Source: an uncultured Bacteroidales bacterium (lineage in GTDB: Bacteria > Bacteroidota > Bacteroidia > Bacteroidales > JAUNSR01). Taken from it: a DNA stretch of 14,383 nt. The position numbers were made by a program, and so were the translations under genes. The stretch spans positions 1 to 14,383 of the forward strand of contig CAMTOT010000034.1 of the NCBI GenBank assembly GCA_947074165.1. The letters run 5' to 3'. Shown in pieces: positions 7,762 through 14,383 of this stretch. Each line of letters starts with the position of its first letter. Positions within the stretch are counted from its first letter, which is position 1. The notes beneath the pieces were generated by a model, which searched no databases, was not told where the DNA came from, and saw only the letters and a program-made list of their open reading frames with translations.

Positions 7762-8633
7762 TTACTGTCAATTATAACGGGCTTAACGATACAATGGTAT
7801 TGTTAAGGTCTCTGTACTCAATAATAAAGAGTGTACCGTTTGAAGTGATTGTTGTAGATAACGGTTCCATAGCGGATGAATCAGTGATTATCAGTCAGGA
7901 GTTTCCATTATCTGTTTGCGTCAGAAGTGATATAAATCTGGGATTTGCAGGTGGAAATAATCTTGGAATAAAAAAGGCCAAGGGGGATTACCTTTTCTTC
8001 ATCAACAATGATACTTATATTGAAGAGGACAATTTTGATAGACTAATTGATACATTCAAAGCTTATCCCAATACAGGTGGAGTTTCTCCTCTCATACGAT
8101 TTGCTTTTGATAATAAAGATATTCAGTTTGCCGGATATACACCGCTGTCTAAGGTTACGTTGCGCAATTCTCTTATTGGTTTCGGACTGCCGCCATCATC
8201 CTCTCTGCTTACTCCCGCATATACTCCATACCTGCACGGAGCAGCTATGCTATTTAAAAAAGAGGTTATAGAGAAGGCAGGTGTTATGCCTGAATTGTAC
8301 TTTCTTTATTATGAAGAGCTTGATTGGTGCGCAATGATTACCCGTGCCGGATTTAGGTTAAGATTTAACCCTGATGCTACCGTATATCATAAAGAAAGTC
8401 GCTCGACAGGATGTATGAGCGCATTAAGAACATATTATCTTACCCGCAACAGGCTCCTTTACGCCTGGCGTAACTGCGATGAGTATGAGAAGTATTTATC
8501 TTTGATATATCAGACATTAATCGTGATTCCCAAAGATATCGCCGTAGCGATACTTAAAAGACGGTTTGATATAGTGAAAGCTATAATAAAAGGATATATT
8601 GATTTTTACCCTATGCCCAATAAAAGATTGTAA
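7740..8633 (+). CDS. Family 2 glycosyltransferase (rhamnosyltransferase-like)
   Basis: A GT-A fold enzyme that adds one sugar to the growing lipid-linked unit in the cytoplasm. The N-terminus reads ISIITVNYNG, followed by VIVVDNGS and the conserved NLGFAGGNNLGIKKA. The nucleotide-sugar/metal site is FFINNDTY (N89-N90-D91), and the acceptor-side motif is YYEELDWCAMITRAG (E192, D195, W196), then VYHKESRSTG. These are typical of WbbL/RfbF-like rhamnosyltransferases, but the sugar is not proven. Length (297 residues) is normal for the family. The C-terminal segment (SLIYQTLIVIPKDIAVAIL) is hydrophobic and may touch the membrane. The ATG at 7740 places ISIITVNYN right at the start, as usual, and is preceded by an aagga-like ribosome site inside the upstream gene. 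It shares one base with the next start (TAATG). Confidence 0.93.
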   Translation: MGNLISIITVNYNGLNDTMVLLRSLYSIIKSVPFEVIVVDNGSIADESVIISQEFPLSVCVRSDINLGFAGGNNLGIKKAKGDYLFFINNDTYIEEDNFDRLIDTFKAYPNTGGVSPLIRFAFDNKDIQFAGYTPLSKVTLRNSLIGFGLPPSSSLLTPAYTPYLHGAAMLFKKEVIEKAGVMPELYFLYYEELDWCAMITRAGFRLRFNPDATVYHKESRSTGCMSALRTYYLTRNRLLYAWRNCDEYEKYLSLIYQTLIVIPKDIAVAILKRRFDIVKAIIKGYIDFYPMPNKRL

Positions 8634-9811
8634 TGATTCAACACATTATTGCTTATATAGATATTTTTTTATGGATAGCGCTCGCTATCCCTACAGCTTA
8701 TTTGTTTGTTTTTTCCATAGCCTCGCTAAAGAAAAGCCCTGAGACAAAGGCCGTCAAATCTGATAAAAATCGTTTCGCCGTGATTTTTCCTGTATATGCC
8801 TCTGACGAGGTAATTAAGGATTCTGTAAAACGTTTTTTTTTACAAGATTATGACAGAGCCTTATTTGATGTCATTGTAATCTCTGATCATTTAAGTAAAG
8901 ACACAGATGAGGCGTTAATATCCTATGGTGCCAGAGTAATAAATGCCGCATATGAAAACAGCAGTAAAGCGAAAGCTCTTATTCTCGCGTCTCAGAGCCT
9001 GGACCGCAATGCTTATGACGCGGCGGTTATACTTGATGTTGATAACACTGTTGATAACAACTTTCTGACCAGCGTAAATAATCGACTTAACTGTGGCTTC
9101 AGTGCTATACAGACCCATCGTACCGCAAAAAATAATAATACGGAGATAGCAGTACTCGACGGTATCAGCGAGGAGATTAACAATTCAATATTCAGACGTG
9201 GTCATATAAACATTGGCATATCATCCGCTCTTATCGGTTCGGGCATGATCTTTAATTATGCGTGGTTTGCCGATAATATCCAACGTGCCGACTCCGCAGG
9301 AGAGGACAAAGAACTTGAATTGATGCTGCTCCGTCAAAACATATATATAGATTATGCAGAAGATATATACGTGTATGACGAGAAAACCTCCGATACTACA
9401 AATTTCTATAACCAGCGCAGACGTTGGATCGCTGCGCAGTTTTATCTTCTATCCGGCGCTTTATCATCTTTGCCTTCCGCCTTTACAACCGCTAACTGGA
9501 GTTATATTGATAAGGTATGTCAATGGATGTTGCCTCCGAGACTGATAATGCTTGGAGGAATATTTATAATGACGATTCTGTCATCTGTATATTCTTTGCA
9601 GCTTTCATATAAATGGATTCTTTTATCACTAATGCAGATAACACTTTTCTCAATCGCCATACCGGCTTGCAAACGTAGTATTGTGCTTTCAAAAGCGATA
9701 ACCAAAGTACCGTCACTATTTATATTGACAGTGAAAAATATATTCAGACTAAAAGGCGCTGGAAAAAAATTTATAAGAACCGAACACATATCAAACGAAG
9801 ACAAAGGATGA
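8633..9811 (+). CDS. Membrane-anchored family 2 glycosyltransferase
   Basis: The 392-residue protein has an N-terminal membrane helix (about 5-28), a GT-A catalytic domain, and a C-terminal hydrophobic region (about 290-345) with two or more helices. Catalytic motifs match the cellulose/hyaluronan/chitin-synthase-like branch: FAVIFPVYASDEVI at the start of the domain, D135-V136-D137 in LDVDN, the E224-D225 pair in GEDKELEL, and Q261-R-R-R-W265, the (Q/R)xxRW motif. Such proteins are processive synthases or single-sugar transferases. In a Wzy-type locus a single addition is more likely, but processivity cannot be ruled out. The start shares one base with the upstream stop, and the end overlaps the next gene as ATGA (4 nt). 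Confidence 0.9.
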   Translation: MIQHIIAYIDIFLWIALAIPTAYLFVFSIASLKKSPETKAVKSDKNRFAVIFPVYASDEVIKDSVKRFFLQDYDRALFDVIVISDHLSKDTDEALISYGARVINAAYENSSKAKALILASQSLDRNAYDAAVILDVDNTVDNNFLTSVNNRLNCGFSAIQTHRTAKNNNTEIAVLDGISEEINNSIFRRGHINIGISSALIGSGMIFNYAWFADNIQRADSAGEDKELELMLLRQNIYIDYAEDIYVYDEKTSDTTNFYNQRRRWIAAQFYLLSGALSSLPSAFTTANWSYIDKVCQWMLPPRLIMLGGIFIMTILSSVYSLQLSYKWILLSLMQITLFSIAIPACKRSIVLSKAITKVPSLFILTVKNIFRLKGAGKKFIRTEHISNEDKG

Positions 9812-10950
9812 GAATAGCAATAGAAGCACAACGTATATTTAGACAGAATAAACATGGTATGGACTTTGTTGTTCTCGAGTCTGTGAGATGTATTCAGCAG
9901 TTGGATAAAGAGAATGAATATTTCATTTTCGTAGCGCCTGGTCCCGACCGTTGTCTTGAATCTACAGACAATGTAAAGATCATAGAACTAAGCTGTAGGG
10001 GTGGATATCCCGTATGGGAACAGTACGCGCTCCCGAGGGCAGTCAGAAAAGTAAAAGCGGATATATTGCATTGCACAAGCAATACGGCTCCGGTATTTTG
10101 TGACATACCGCTTATTCTTACCTTGCATGATATTATTTTTCTGGAGAAGAAAAGGGGGAATAATCCATCTTTATATCAAAAGATGGGGTGGTATTATCGC
10201 CGTCTGGTAGTGCCTGCCATACTGAATAAATGTAAAAAGATAATCACTGTATCTGAATTTGAGCGAAAAAGAATCAAAGAGACATTGTCTCTACCTCATC
10301 ATCAGATAGTATCCGTTTATAATGGATTCAGTAAGCATTTTAAGCCTGTAAAGCAGTCACGTGATATTACATCATCTTATGTAGATTCAGATAGTTATCT
10401 ATTCTTTTTAGGTAATACCGATCCCAAGAAAAACACCTCACGAGTACTTAAAGCATATAGTATCTATCTTAAATACTCATCACGTAAGCTTCCTTTGCTT
10501 ATCGCGGATTTAAAAGAGGAGAGTGTGACCGATATTCTTAAAAAAGAGGGTATCGAAGATATATTATCATATTTGCGTTTTCCGGGATATATAAAAAATA
10601 CCGATCTGCCTGCTGTTTTTTCAGGAGCATTCGCTTTCCTATACCCTTCACTCAGGGAGAGTTTCGGCATACCTATGCTTGAAGCAATGGCGTGTGGGAC
10701 ACCTGTCATTACATCTGATATTTCAGCCATACCGGAAGTCGCAGGTGATGGAGCTATACTTGTTGATCCATATAAACCGGAGGATATCGCGGAAGCTGTA
10801 TTGTCATTAGAGAAAGATGAGTCATTATATCACCAGAGAGTAAAAGCCGGTTTCGACCGTACTGCATGTTTTTCATGGGAAAAAACAGCGGATAATCTTC
10901 TTTCAATATATAATGAAGTGTTTAAAAATAACCGAAAGCAGAATAAATAA
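9808..10950 (+). CDS. GT4 family glycosyltransferase
   Basis: A GT-B fold retaining glycosyltransferase of normal length (380 residues). The N-terminal acceptor domain includes MRIAIEAQRIF, ADILHCTSNTAPV and LILTLHDIIFLE. The C-terminal donor domain includes FFLGNTDPKKNTSRVLKAY, LRFPGYIKNTDLPAVFSGA, and the donor-binding EX7E motif E284-SFGIPML-E292, followed by AMACGTPVITSDISAIPEV. The overall pattern resembles mannosyl/glucosyl-transferases of the WbaZ/MtfB type, but the sugar is not certain. The start codon sits in an ATGA overlap with the upstream gene, and the stop shares one base with the next start, so these genes are probably translated in a coupled way. Confidence 0.95.
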   Translation: MRIAIEAQRIFRQNKHGMDFVVLESVRCIQQLDKENEYFIFVAPGPDRCLESTDNVKIIELSCRGGYPVWEQYALPRAVRKVKADILHCTSNTAPVFCDIPLILTLHDIIFLEKKRGNNPSLYQKMGWYYRRLVVPAILNKCKKIITVSEFERKRIKETLSLPHHQIVSVYNGFSKHFKPVKQSRDITSSYVDSDSYLFFLGNTDPKKNTSRVLKAYSIYLKYSSRKLPLLIADLKEESVTDILKKEGIEDILSYLRFPGYIKNTDLPAVFSGAFAFLYPSLRESFGIPMLEAMACGTPVITSDISAIPEVAGDGAILVDPYKPEDIAEAVLSLEKDESLYHQRVKAGFDRTACFSWEKTADNLLSIYNEVFKNNRKQNK

Positions 10951-11570
10951 TGTCAGCTACAAAGATAAAAGAGAAACTAAAAAGTCATCCGGGCATAAAA
11001 AACGCTATGCTTAACATGATGGTTGATCCCGTATTGACCCGTCCCCGCTTATGGTTAAGGTTACTTTTCCCATTCTATATCAAAAAGGGGCGAAGATCAT
11101 TTATATATAGAAACGTCAGAAAGGATATCGTCCCTTTCAATATCTTTCATATAGGCAGTGCTTCTGTTATAGAATCTTTTTCTATAATAAATAATATGGT
11201 AGGCGATATAATCATTGGCGACAAGTGCAGGGTTGGTTTATCAAATACCATTATAGGACCTGTAAGAATAGAAAATAATGTAATGATTGGTCAGCATGTT
11301 GTCGTTTCGGCTCTAAATCATAATTATACAGATATAAGTAAGCCAATCTCCCATCAGGGCATTTCGACCTCCTTAATAACCATCGAAGAAGGTGTCTGGG
11401 TAGGTGCCAATTCAGTAATAACAGCCGGCGTCACAATCGGCAGAAACTCTGTTATAGCCGCAGGTAGTGTTGTTACAAAAGATGTACCCCCTTTCTGTGT
11501 AGCGGCAGGTTCACCCGCAAAAATAATTAAAAGATATAGCAGTCAATCAAAACAATGGGAAAGAGTGTAG
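10950..11570 (+). CDS. Left-handed beta-helix (hexapeptide repeat) acyltransferase
   Basis: A 206-residue acyltransferase that probably acetylates a sugar of the repeat unit or a late-stage intermediate, using acetyl-CoA. From about residue 85 it shows hexapeptide turns such as IIIGDKCRVG, TIIGPVRIENNVMIG, EEGVWVGANSVITAGVTIG and NSVIAAGSVVTKDVP. The end, AAGSPAKIIKRY, is the typical closing motif of the WcaF/maa/NodL group. H124 in ALNHNYTD is the likely catalytic histidine. The first 80 residues are basic and partly hydrophobic and may bind membrane or acceptor. The gene overlaps its upstream neighbour by one base and is the last of the operon; the terminator stem begins within its last codons. 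Confidence 0.92.
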   Translation: MSATKIKEKLKSHPGIKNAMLNMMVDPVLTRPRLWLRLLFPFYIKKGRRSFIYRNVRKDIVPFNIFHIGSASVIESFSIINNMVGDIIIGDKCRVGLSNTIIGPVRIENNVMIGQHVVVSALNHNYTDISKPISHQGISTSLITIEEGVWVGANSVITAGVTIGRNSVIAAGSVVTKDVPPFCVAAGSPAKIIKRYSSQSKQWERV

Positions 11571-11592
11571 TTGCTCTTTCCCATTGTTTTTT
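11549..11592. terminator. Terminator between convergent genes, overlapping the acyltransferase end
   Basis: A 17-bp perfect stem pairs 11549-11565 with 11574-11590, closing an 8-nt loop (tgtagttg), and the T-run goes on to 11592. The acyltransferase stop (11568-11570) lies in the loop, so the left arm codes for the last residues of that protein. Because the stem ends in A:T pairs, the minus strand also has a GTTTTGATT tail. The same hairpin can therefore serve the convergent glycosyltransferase whose stop is at 11611, 19 bases away. Confidence 0.9.
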
Positions 11593-11610
11593 ATAACGTA
11601 TTCCGGTCAT

Positions 11611-12681
11611 TTATACCAGCAACTTATATTCATCTATATACATAGCTGAGATCTTATCTATCGCGTAATTGCGGTAAGCGAACATTCTGTTTGTTTCCCC
11701 CTTTCCTGATGCAGATAGTTTATATCCTTCTTTCATTGCTTTGGTGATAGACTCTTTTAGCTCCGGATTAAAAACGGGATTGCCTGTTTGTCGTAATAAC
11801 TCACCTACATTTCCCGTATCGGGACCTGCCACAACTTTTCCGAAAAGAAACCCCAACGGCACATTTCCCGAATTAAGTATTCTTTTTCTTTGTACCATTA
11901 TTATATCCGACGCGGCAATATACAAAGGCAGATCTTCATCGGAAATGATATTCTCATTTGAGCCTCCGCTGATGTTTATAGCTTTTAAGACCGGCACGGA
12001 TATCACAAACGCAAGTTTCGAAATAATACGTTTTACAATGCTTTTATTATTCGCGCAAGGAGAGAATGGTAAAAGACGAGGCGCGAGAAGATATTTATTC
12101 TTGATGTCAAGACTGACAAAAGCGCTTAATATCATTTTTACTTCATCCATGTGCCTGAACTTACCAAACGCCGTTATAACATATTTATCACTGTCAATCC
12201 CAAGTTCTTTGCGAGCCTGATCTTTAGTTATATTCTCATTATAAGTATTTTCATAAATATGATGAGGGATCACTACATTTCTCGCATTATATAGTTTCCC
12301 CTCAGACTCCTTCTTGCTGAAATTGCCCATGTGCACCACTGTATCAGCTGTTTGTTCTATTATATCATAGATTCGTGATGTTATCTCACCGGAGTAATGA
12401 GGTCTTATATTATGACGAGTATATATAAATTTAGAACCTCTTTTTTTTAGTTCATTTACTCTGCTTTCAAATCTGTTGGCAATGTCGGCTTCTTGCGTAC
12501 TCCATCCGGCTATCTCCTCTGGCCATTGAAAATGTATGATGTCATAAAAAGTATTGTTGTCATTCCAAAACTTATCAACAGAGCAGGTTATATCTATACC
12601 CTTATCACTTATCCCCTTACAAAGAGTATTTACGAAAAGATTGTCTGATTTTCCTTCACGAAAAACTATAAGAATTTTCAT
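11611..12681 (-). CDS. GT-B fold glycosyltransferase, divergent type
   Basis: A 356-residue cytoplasmic protein with a two-domain GT-B layout. The N-terminal domain starts MKILIVFREGKSDN and holds YDIIHFQWPEE (47-56), FIYTRHNIRPHY (86-96) and a short hydrophobic stretch at 223-232. The C-terminal domain begins near YVITAFGKFRH (168-177) and includes LPLYIAASDIIMVQRKR and SGNVPLGFLFGKVVAGPDTGN (271-291), which takes the place of the donor-binding loop. The two glutamates of the usual GT4 EX7E motif are absent there; E294 is kept in the later VGELL position. It resembles Bacteroidetes glycosyltransferases with an HFQWPE motif and is distantly like GumK/AceA proteins, but I cannot assign donor or acceptor. 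It is the only minus-strand gene, convergent with the operon and divergent from the hydrolase gene. No clear -7 box was found upstream on its strand. Confidence 0.8.
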   Translation of the reverse strand: MKILIVFREGKSDNLFVNTLCKGISDKGIDITCSVDKFWNDNNTFYDIIHFQWPEEIAGWSTQEADIANRFESRVNELKKRGSKFIYTRHNIRPHYSGEITSRIYDIIEQTADTVVHMGNFSKKESEGKLYNARNVVIPHHIYENTYNENITKDQARKELGIDSDKYVITAFGKFRHMDEVKMILSAFVSLDIKNKYLLAPRLLPFSPCANNKSIVKRIISKLAFVISVPVLKAINISGGSNENIISDEDLPLYIAASDIIMVQRKRILNSGNVPLGFLFGKVVAGPDTGNVGELLRQTGNPVFNPELKESITKAMKEGYKLSASGKGETNRMFAYRNYAIDKISAMYIDEYKLLV

Positions 12682-12757
12682 TTAAATTTTAAATATATAT
12701 GGATTAAATGTAATAATTTATTTAATAATTAATCAATTAAGGATAATAATAATTTCT

Positions 12758-12765
12758 TACATTTG
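12758..12765 (+). promoter_or_regulatory. Candidate Bacteroidetes -7 box for the hydrolase/pyruvyl transferase unit
   Basis: TACATTTG matches TAnnTTTG. No good TTTG is seen about 20 bases upstream. Initiation near 12770-12775 would leave a leader of about 80 nt before the start at 12854. A 13-base palindrome, AATCAT-A-ATGATT (12767-12779), lies at the predicted start site. The surrounding gap (12682-12853) is very AT-rich and holds nothing else I can support. Confidence 0.4.
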
Positions 12766-12853
12766 AAATCATAATGATTCACGTATTATTACTTATTATG
12801 CATGTCCGGTTAATGTGCTTACCATCATTGAATTATTGTTTTTTATTCTAATT

Positions 12854-13984
12854 ATGAAAAAGATTTTTATAGCTATTATTATTGTTTGCTCAGTATCACT
12901 TAACGTATTCTTTTTATATATAAATGTATTTCCGCTTTTTAAAAACGAACCGCAATATCTGAGTGCTGAAATATCACAATCCGAGTATGAGAAACTTATC
13001 TTGAAAGGCGCAATCGAAATGTTGCAAAGTGATGAGGTGATAATGCCTACAAGGCGGCAGTCTGATTTTAAAGAAGAGGTGCTCAATCTTATGGGCAAGG
13101 GGCGCAAACATAGTTTCTTTTTTTATCCCCGCGCATATCTATACACAGGAATAACCCAATACGCGCGCGCTAAAGGGGACACTTTACTAATAAATAAATA
13201 CCGTAATCGCATTGACGCTTTTATAACCTCGCATGGTAGTCCTTCCTTTGAATTTAATGTAGTCGATCAGGTACCGTTTGGTATGGTCGCTCTTAATATG
13301 TATTCAATCACAGGAGACGAGAAATATAAAATATTCTCAGACTCAATAATGAACTTTCTTAAATCTAAAGACACCCCCGACGGCATTCTTTACAGAGAAA
13401 ACGAAGGTAATCATAATCAGCATAATGATGTGCTCGGACTTGTGTGTCCTTTTATATCTCAGTATGCGCAGATGTTTAATGACAGTGCCGCTTATGATTT
13501 GAATATTAAGCAAATGAAAGATTTTGTAAGATACGGAATAGATACTAAATCAAATTTGCCTGTACATGGTTTTAATAGAGATCACGGTTATCAGGTAGGA
13601 GCTGCCAATTGGGGACGTGGTATGGGATGGTATGCCATGGGGCTTGCCTCCGTTTCTGATTCATTATCTCTCAACGAATTAGAAGCAAACAGATTTTGCG
13701 AGTCTATAACCCGTACCGAACTTCCGCAGGGCGGATATACTCAATATCCGGGTAGTTGTTTTTCTTTCGATTCCTCTACGACTGTAATGATCAGATATGC
13801 TTTGAGGAAGCTCGGATATACCGACAATAAAGATATTGTAAGAATAATGGCTCCTTATACTGATAAAAACGGATGGATTGCCCACACTTCCGGCGACACC
13901 TATGGTTTTAATATGTATTCATATACATTCGGATACAGTGAGCTTACACAAGGAGTTATGCTGATGATACTAAGTGAATTATAA
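12854..13984 (+). CDS. GH88/GH105-like unsaturated uronyl hydrolase, membrane-targeted
   Basis: The catalytic part is an (alpha/alpha)6 barrel of the GH88/GH105 group. These enzymes remove an unsaturated glucuronyl or galacturonyl residue from oligosaccharides by hydration of the double bond. Visible motifs are HSFFFYPRAYLYTGI, PDGILYRE, HNDVLGLVCPFI with D192 as likely catalytic acid, AANWGRGMGWYAMGL (W253 to L262), and FDSSTTVMIRYALR. At 376 residues the length is normal. I choose ATG 12854, not the in-frame GTG at 12815, because it gives MKKIFIAIIIVCSVSLNVFFLY, a good signal peptide or signal anchor. The protein should act in the periplasm or be anchored there. Its place next to a pyruvyl transferase in a polysaccharide locus, with no lyase or SusCD pair in view, suggests editing or turnover of the polymer; this is inferred. 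The substrate is unknown. Confidence 0.85.
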   Translation: MKKIFIAIIIVCSVSLNVFFLYINVFPLFKNEPQYLSAEISQSEYEKLILKGAIEMLQSDEVIMPTRRQSDFKEEVLNLMGKGRKHSFFFYPRAYLYTGITQYARAKGDTLLINKYRNRIDAFITSHGSPSFEFNVVDQVPFGMVALNMYSITGDEKYKIFSDSIMNFLKSKDTPDGILYRENEGNHNQHNDVLGLVCPFISQYAQMFNDSAAYDLNIKQMKDFVRYGIDTKSNLPVHGFNRDHGYQVGAANWGRGMGWYAMGLASVSDSLSLNELEANRFCESITRTELPQGGYTQYPGSCFSFDSSTTVMIRYALRKLGYTDNKDIVRIMAPYTDKNGWIAHTSGDTYGFNMYSYTFGYSELTQGVMLMILSEL

Positions 13985-14002
13985 CGATATAACAAAGAAA
14001 AT

Positions 14003-14356
14003 ATGAAAATAGGAGTAATGACCATATGGTGGACGAGTGATAACTATGGTCAGTTTTTGCAAATGTACGCGCTTCAGCAGGCTTTAATTAAACAGGGGCA
14101 TGAGCCATTCCTTATTCGTTATAATAAGTTTGGCGAGCCTTTATCAAAAAAGATCATCAGACTTTTAAATCCGGTAAATCTATTTGGATATATAAAAAAT
14201 AAAATTGTCAATAAAAAATCGATTTCCACTGTCCCTGGAAGAAAATTTAATATATTTATGCAAAAATATATTAATGCATCTGATAGGGTGTATAATTCTT
14301 ACGCGCAACTTAAGAATAATCCACCTAAGGCAGATTGCTATATAACAGGTAGTGAC
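14003..14356 (+). CDS. Polysaccharide pyruvyl transferase, N-terminal fragment (cut by contig end)
   Basis: The first 118 codons of a PF04230 protein are visible. This family transfers pyruvate from phosphoenolpyruvate onto a sugar to make a ketal, which adds negative charge to the polymer. The N-terminus MKIGVMTIWWTSDNYGQFLQ is followed by MYALQQALIKQGHEPFLIRYN, the family's usual opening with the NYG and ALQ motifs. The genuine sequence stops at CYITGSD (residues 112-118), exactly where family members normally read GSDQVWN. From 14357 the frame stays open but codes RSEERRVGK, which is the translated sequencing adapter and not protein. The full protein is usually about 350-400 residues. It begins 18 nt after the hydrolase stop, so the two are probably cotranscribed. 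The ATG at 14003 is preceded by an A-rich stretch (aacaaagaaaat). Confidence 0.9.
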
Positions 14357-14383
14357 AGATCGGAAGAGCGTCGGGTAGGGAAA
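14357..14383. other. Illumina TruSeq adapter sequence at the contig end (artefact)
   Basis: The last 27 bases begin AGATCGGAAGAGC and continue with the TruSeq universal adapter reverse complement (GTCGTGTAGGGAAA in the standard adapter). The single difference is G at 14374, where the adapter has T. The match breaks the pyruvyl transferase in the middle of its GSDQVW motif and runs to the last base. It is untrimmed library sequence, not genome. Confidence 0.97.

Noticed and set aside
11741..12220. Plus-strand open frame of 159 codons
   Set aside because: It lies wholly antisense to the glycosyltransferase at 11611-12681, which has a coherent GT-B sequence; the plus-strand translation has no family features.
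12774..12851. 25-codon open frame (starts MIHVLLLIMHV) ending 2 bases before the hydrolase start
   Set aside because: It would start almost at the predicted transcription start, leaving no room for a ribosome site, and its composition is what AT-rich DNA gives by chance. A leader peptide is possible but not supported.
12815..12853. GTG start adding 13 residues to the hydrolase
   Set aside because: It would place a second hydrophobic stretch before a good signal peptide; ATG 12854 followed by KKIF is the normal start.

Overview
The window looks like part of a Bacteroidales-type genome, with Dysgonomonas or Parabacteroides relatives as plausible but unproven hosts. The reasons are its AT-rich composition, a type III glutamine synthetase typical of Bacteroidetes, -7 boxes of the form TAnnTTTG, and weak A-rich ribosome binding sites. 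It is a contig end. The first gene is cut by the left edge. The last 27 bases (14357-14383) are not genomic: they match the Illumina TruSeq adapter with one mismatch.

Region 1 (1-1537) holds the C-terminal two thirds of a type III glutamine synthetase, closed by a very strong intrinsic terminator. Region 2 (1538-1726) is a short regulatory gap with two candidate promoters and two inverted repeats. Region 3 (1727-11592) is a tightly packed plus-strand exopolysaccharide or capsule operon. Its order is: stand-alone receiver protein; pseudo-receiver fused to a phosphoglycosyl transferase; half-size TolC-like outer-membrane protein; Wzz/GumC-type chain-length protein with a degenerate tyrosine-kinase domain; O-antigen ligase/polymerase-like membrane protein; soluble family 2 glycosyltransferase; membrane family 2 glycosyltransferase; GT4 glycosyltransferase; and a left-handed beta-helix acyltransferase. 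From 6277 to 11570 consecutive genes overlap by 1-22 nt. The operon ends in a terminator that starts inside the last gene. Region 4 (11611-12681) is one minus-strand GT-B glycosyltransferase, convergent with the operon. Region 5 (12682-14356) is a divergent AT-rich gap followed by a new plus-strand unit: a GH88/GH105-like hydrolase and the first 118 codons of a polysaccharide pyruvyl transferase.

The likely pathway starts with the phosphoglycosyl transferase placing the first sugar on undecaprenyl phosphate. The glycosyltransferases extend the unit, and the acyl- and pyruvyl-transferases decorate it. The Wzy-like protein polymerises it, the Wzz-like protein sets chain length, and the short TolC-like protein may serve export. 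No Wzx flippase, Wza exporter or nucleotide-sugar synthesis gene is visible, so the locus must continue beyond the contig or rely on genes elsewhere.

No gene-free stretch exceeds 300 bases. I see no tRNA, rRNA, CRISPR array, insertion sequence or phage gene. This is mostly a recognisable polysaccharide locus. Its less usual points are the pseudo-receiver/receiver pair at the head, the pseudokinase, the half-size outer-membrane protein, and the hydrolase beside the biosynthetic genes.
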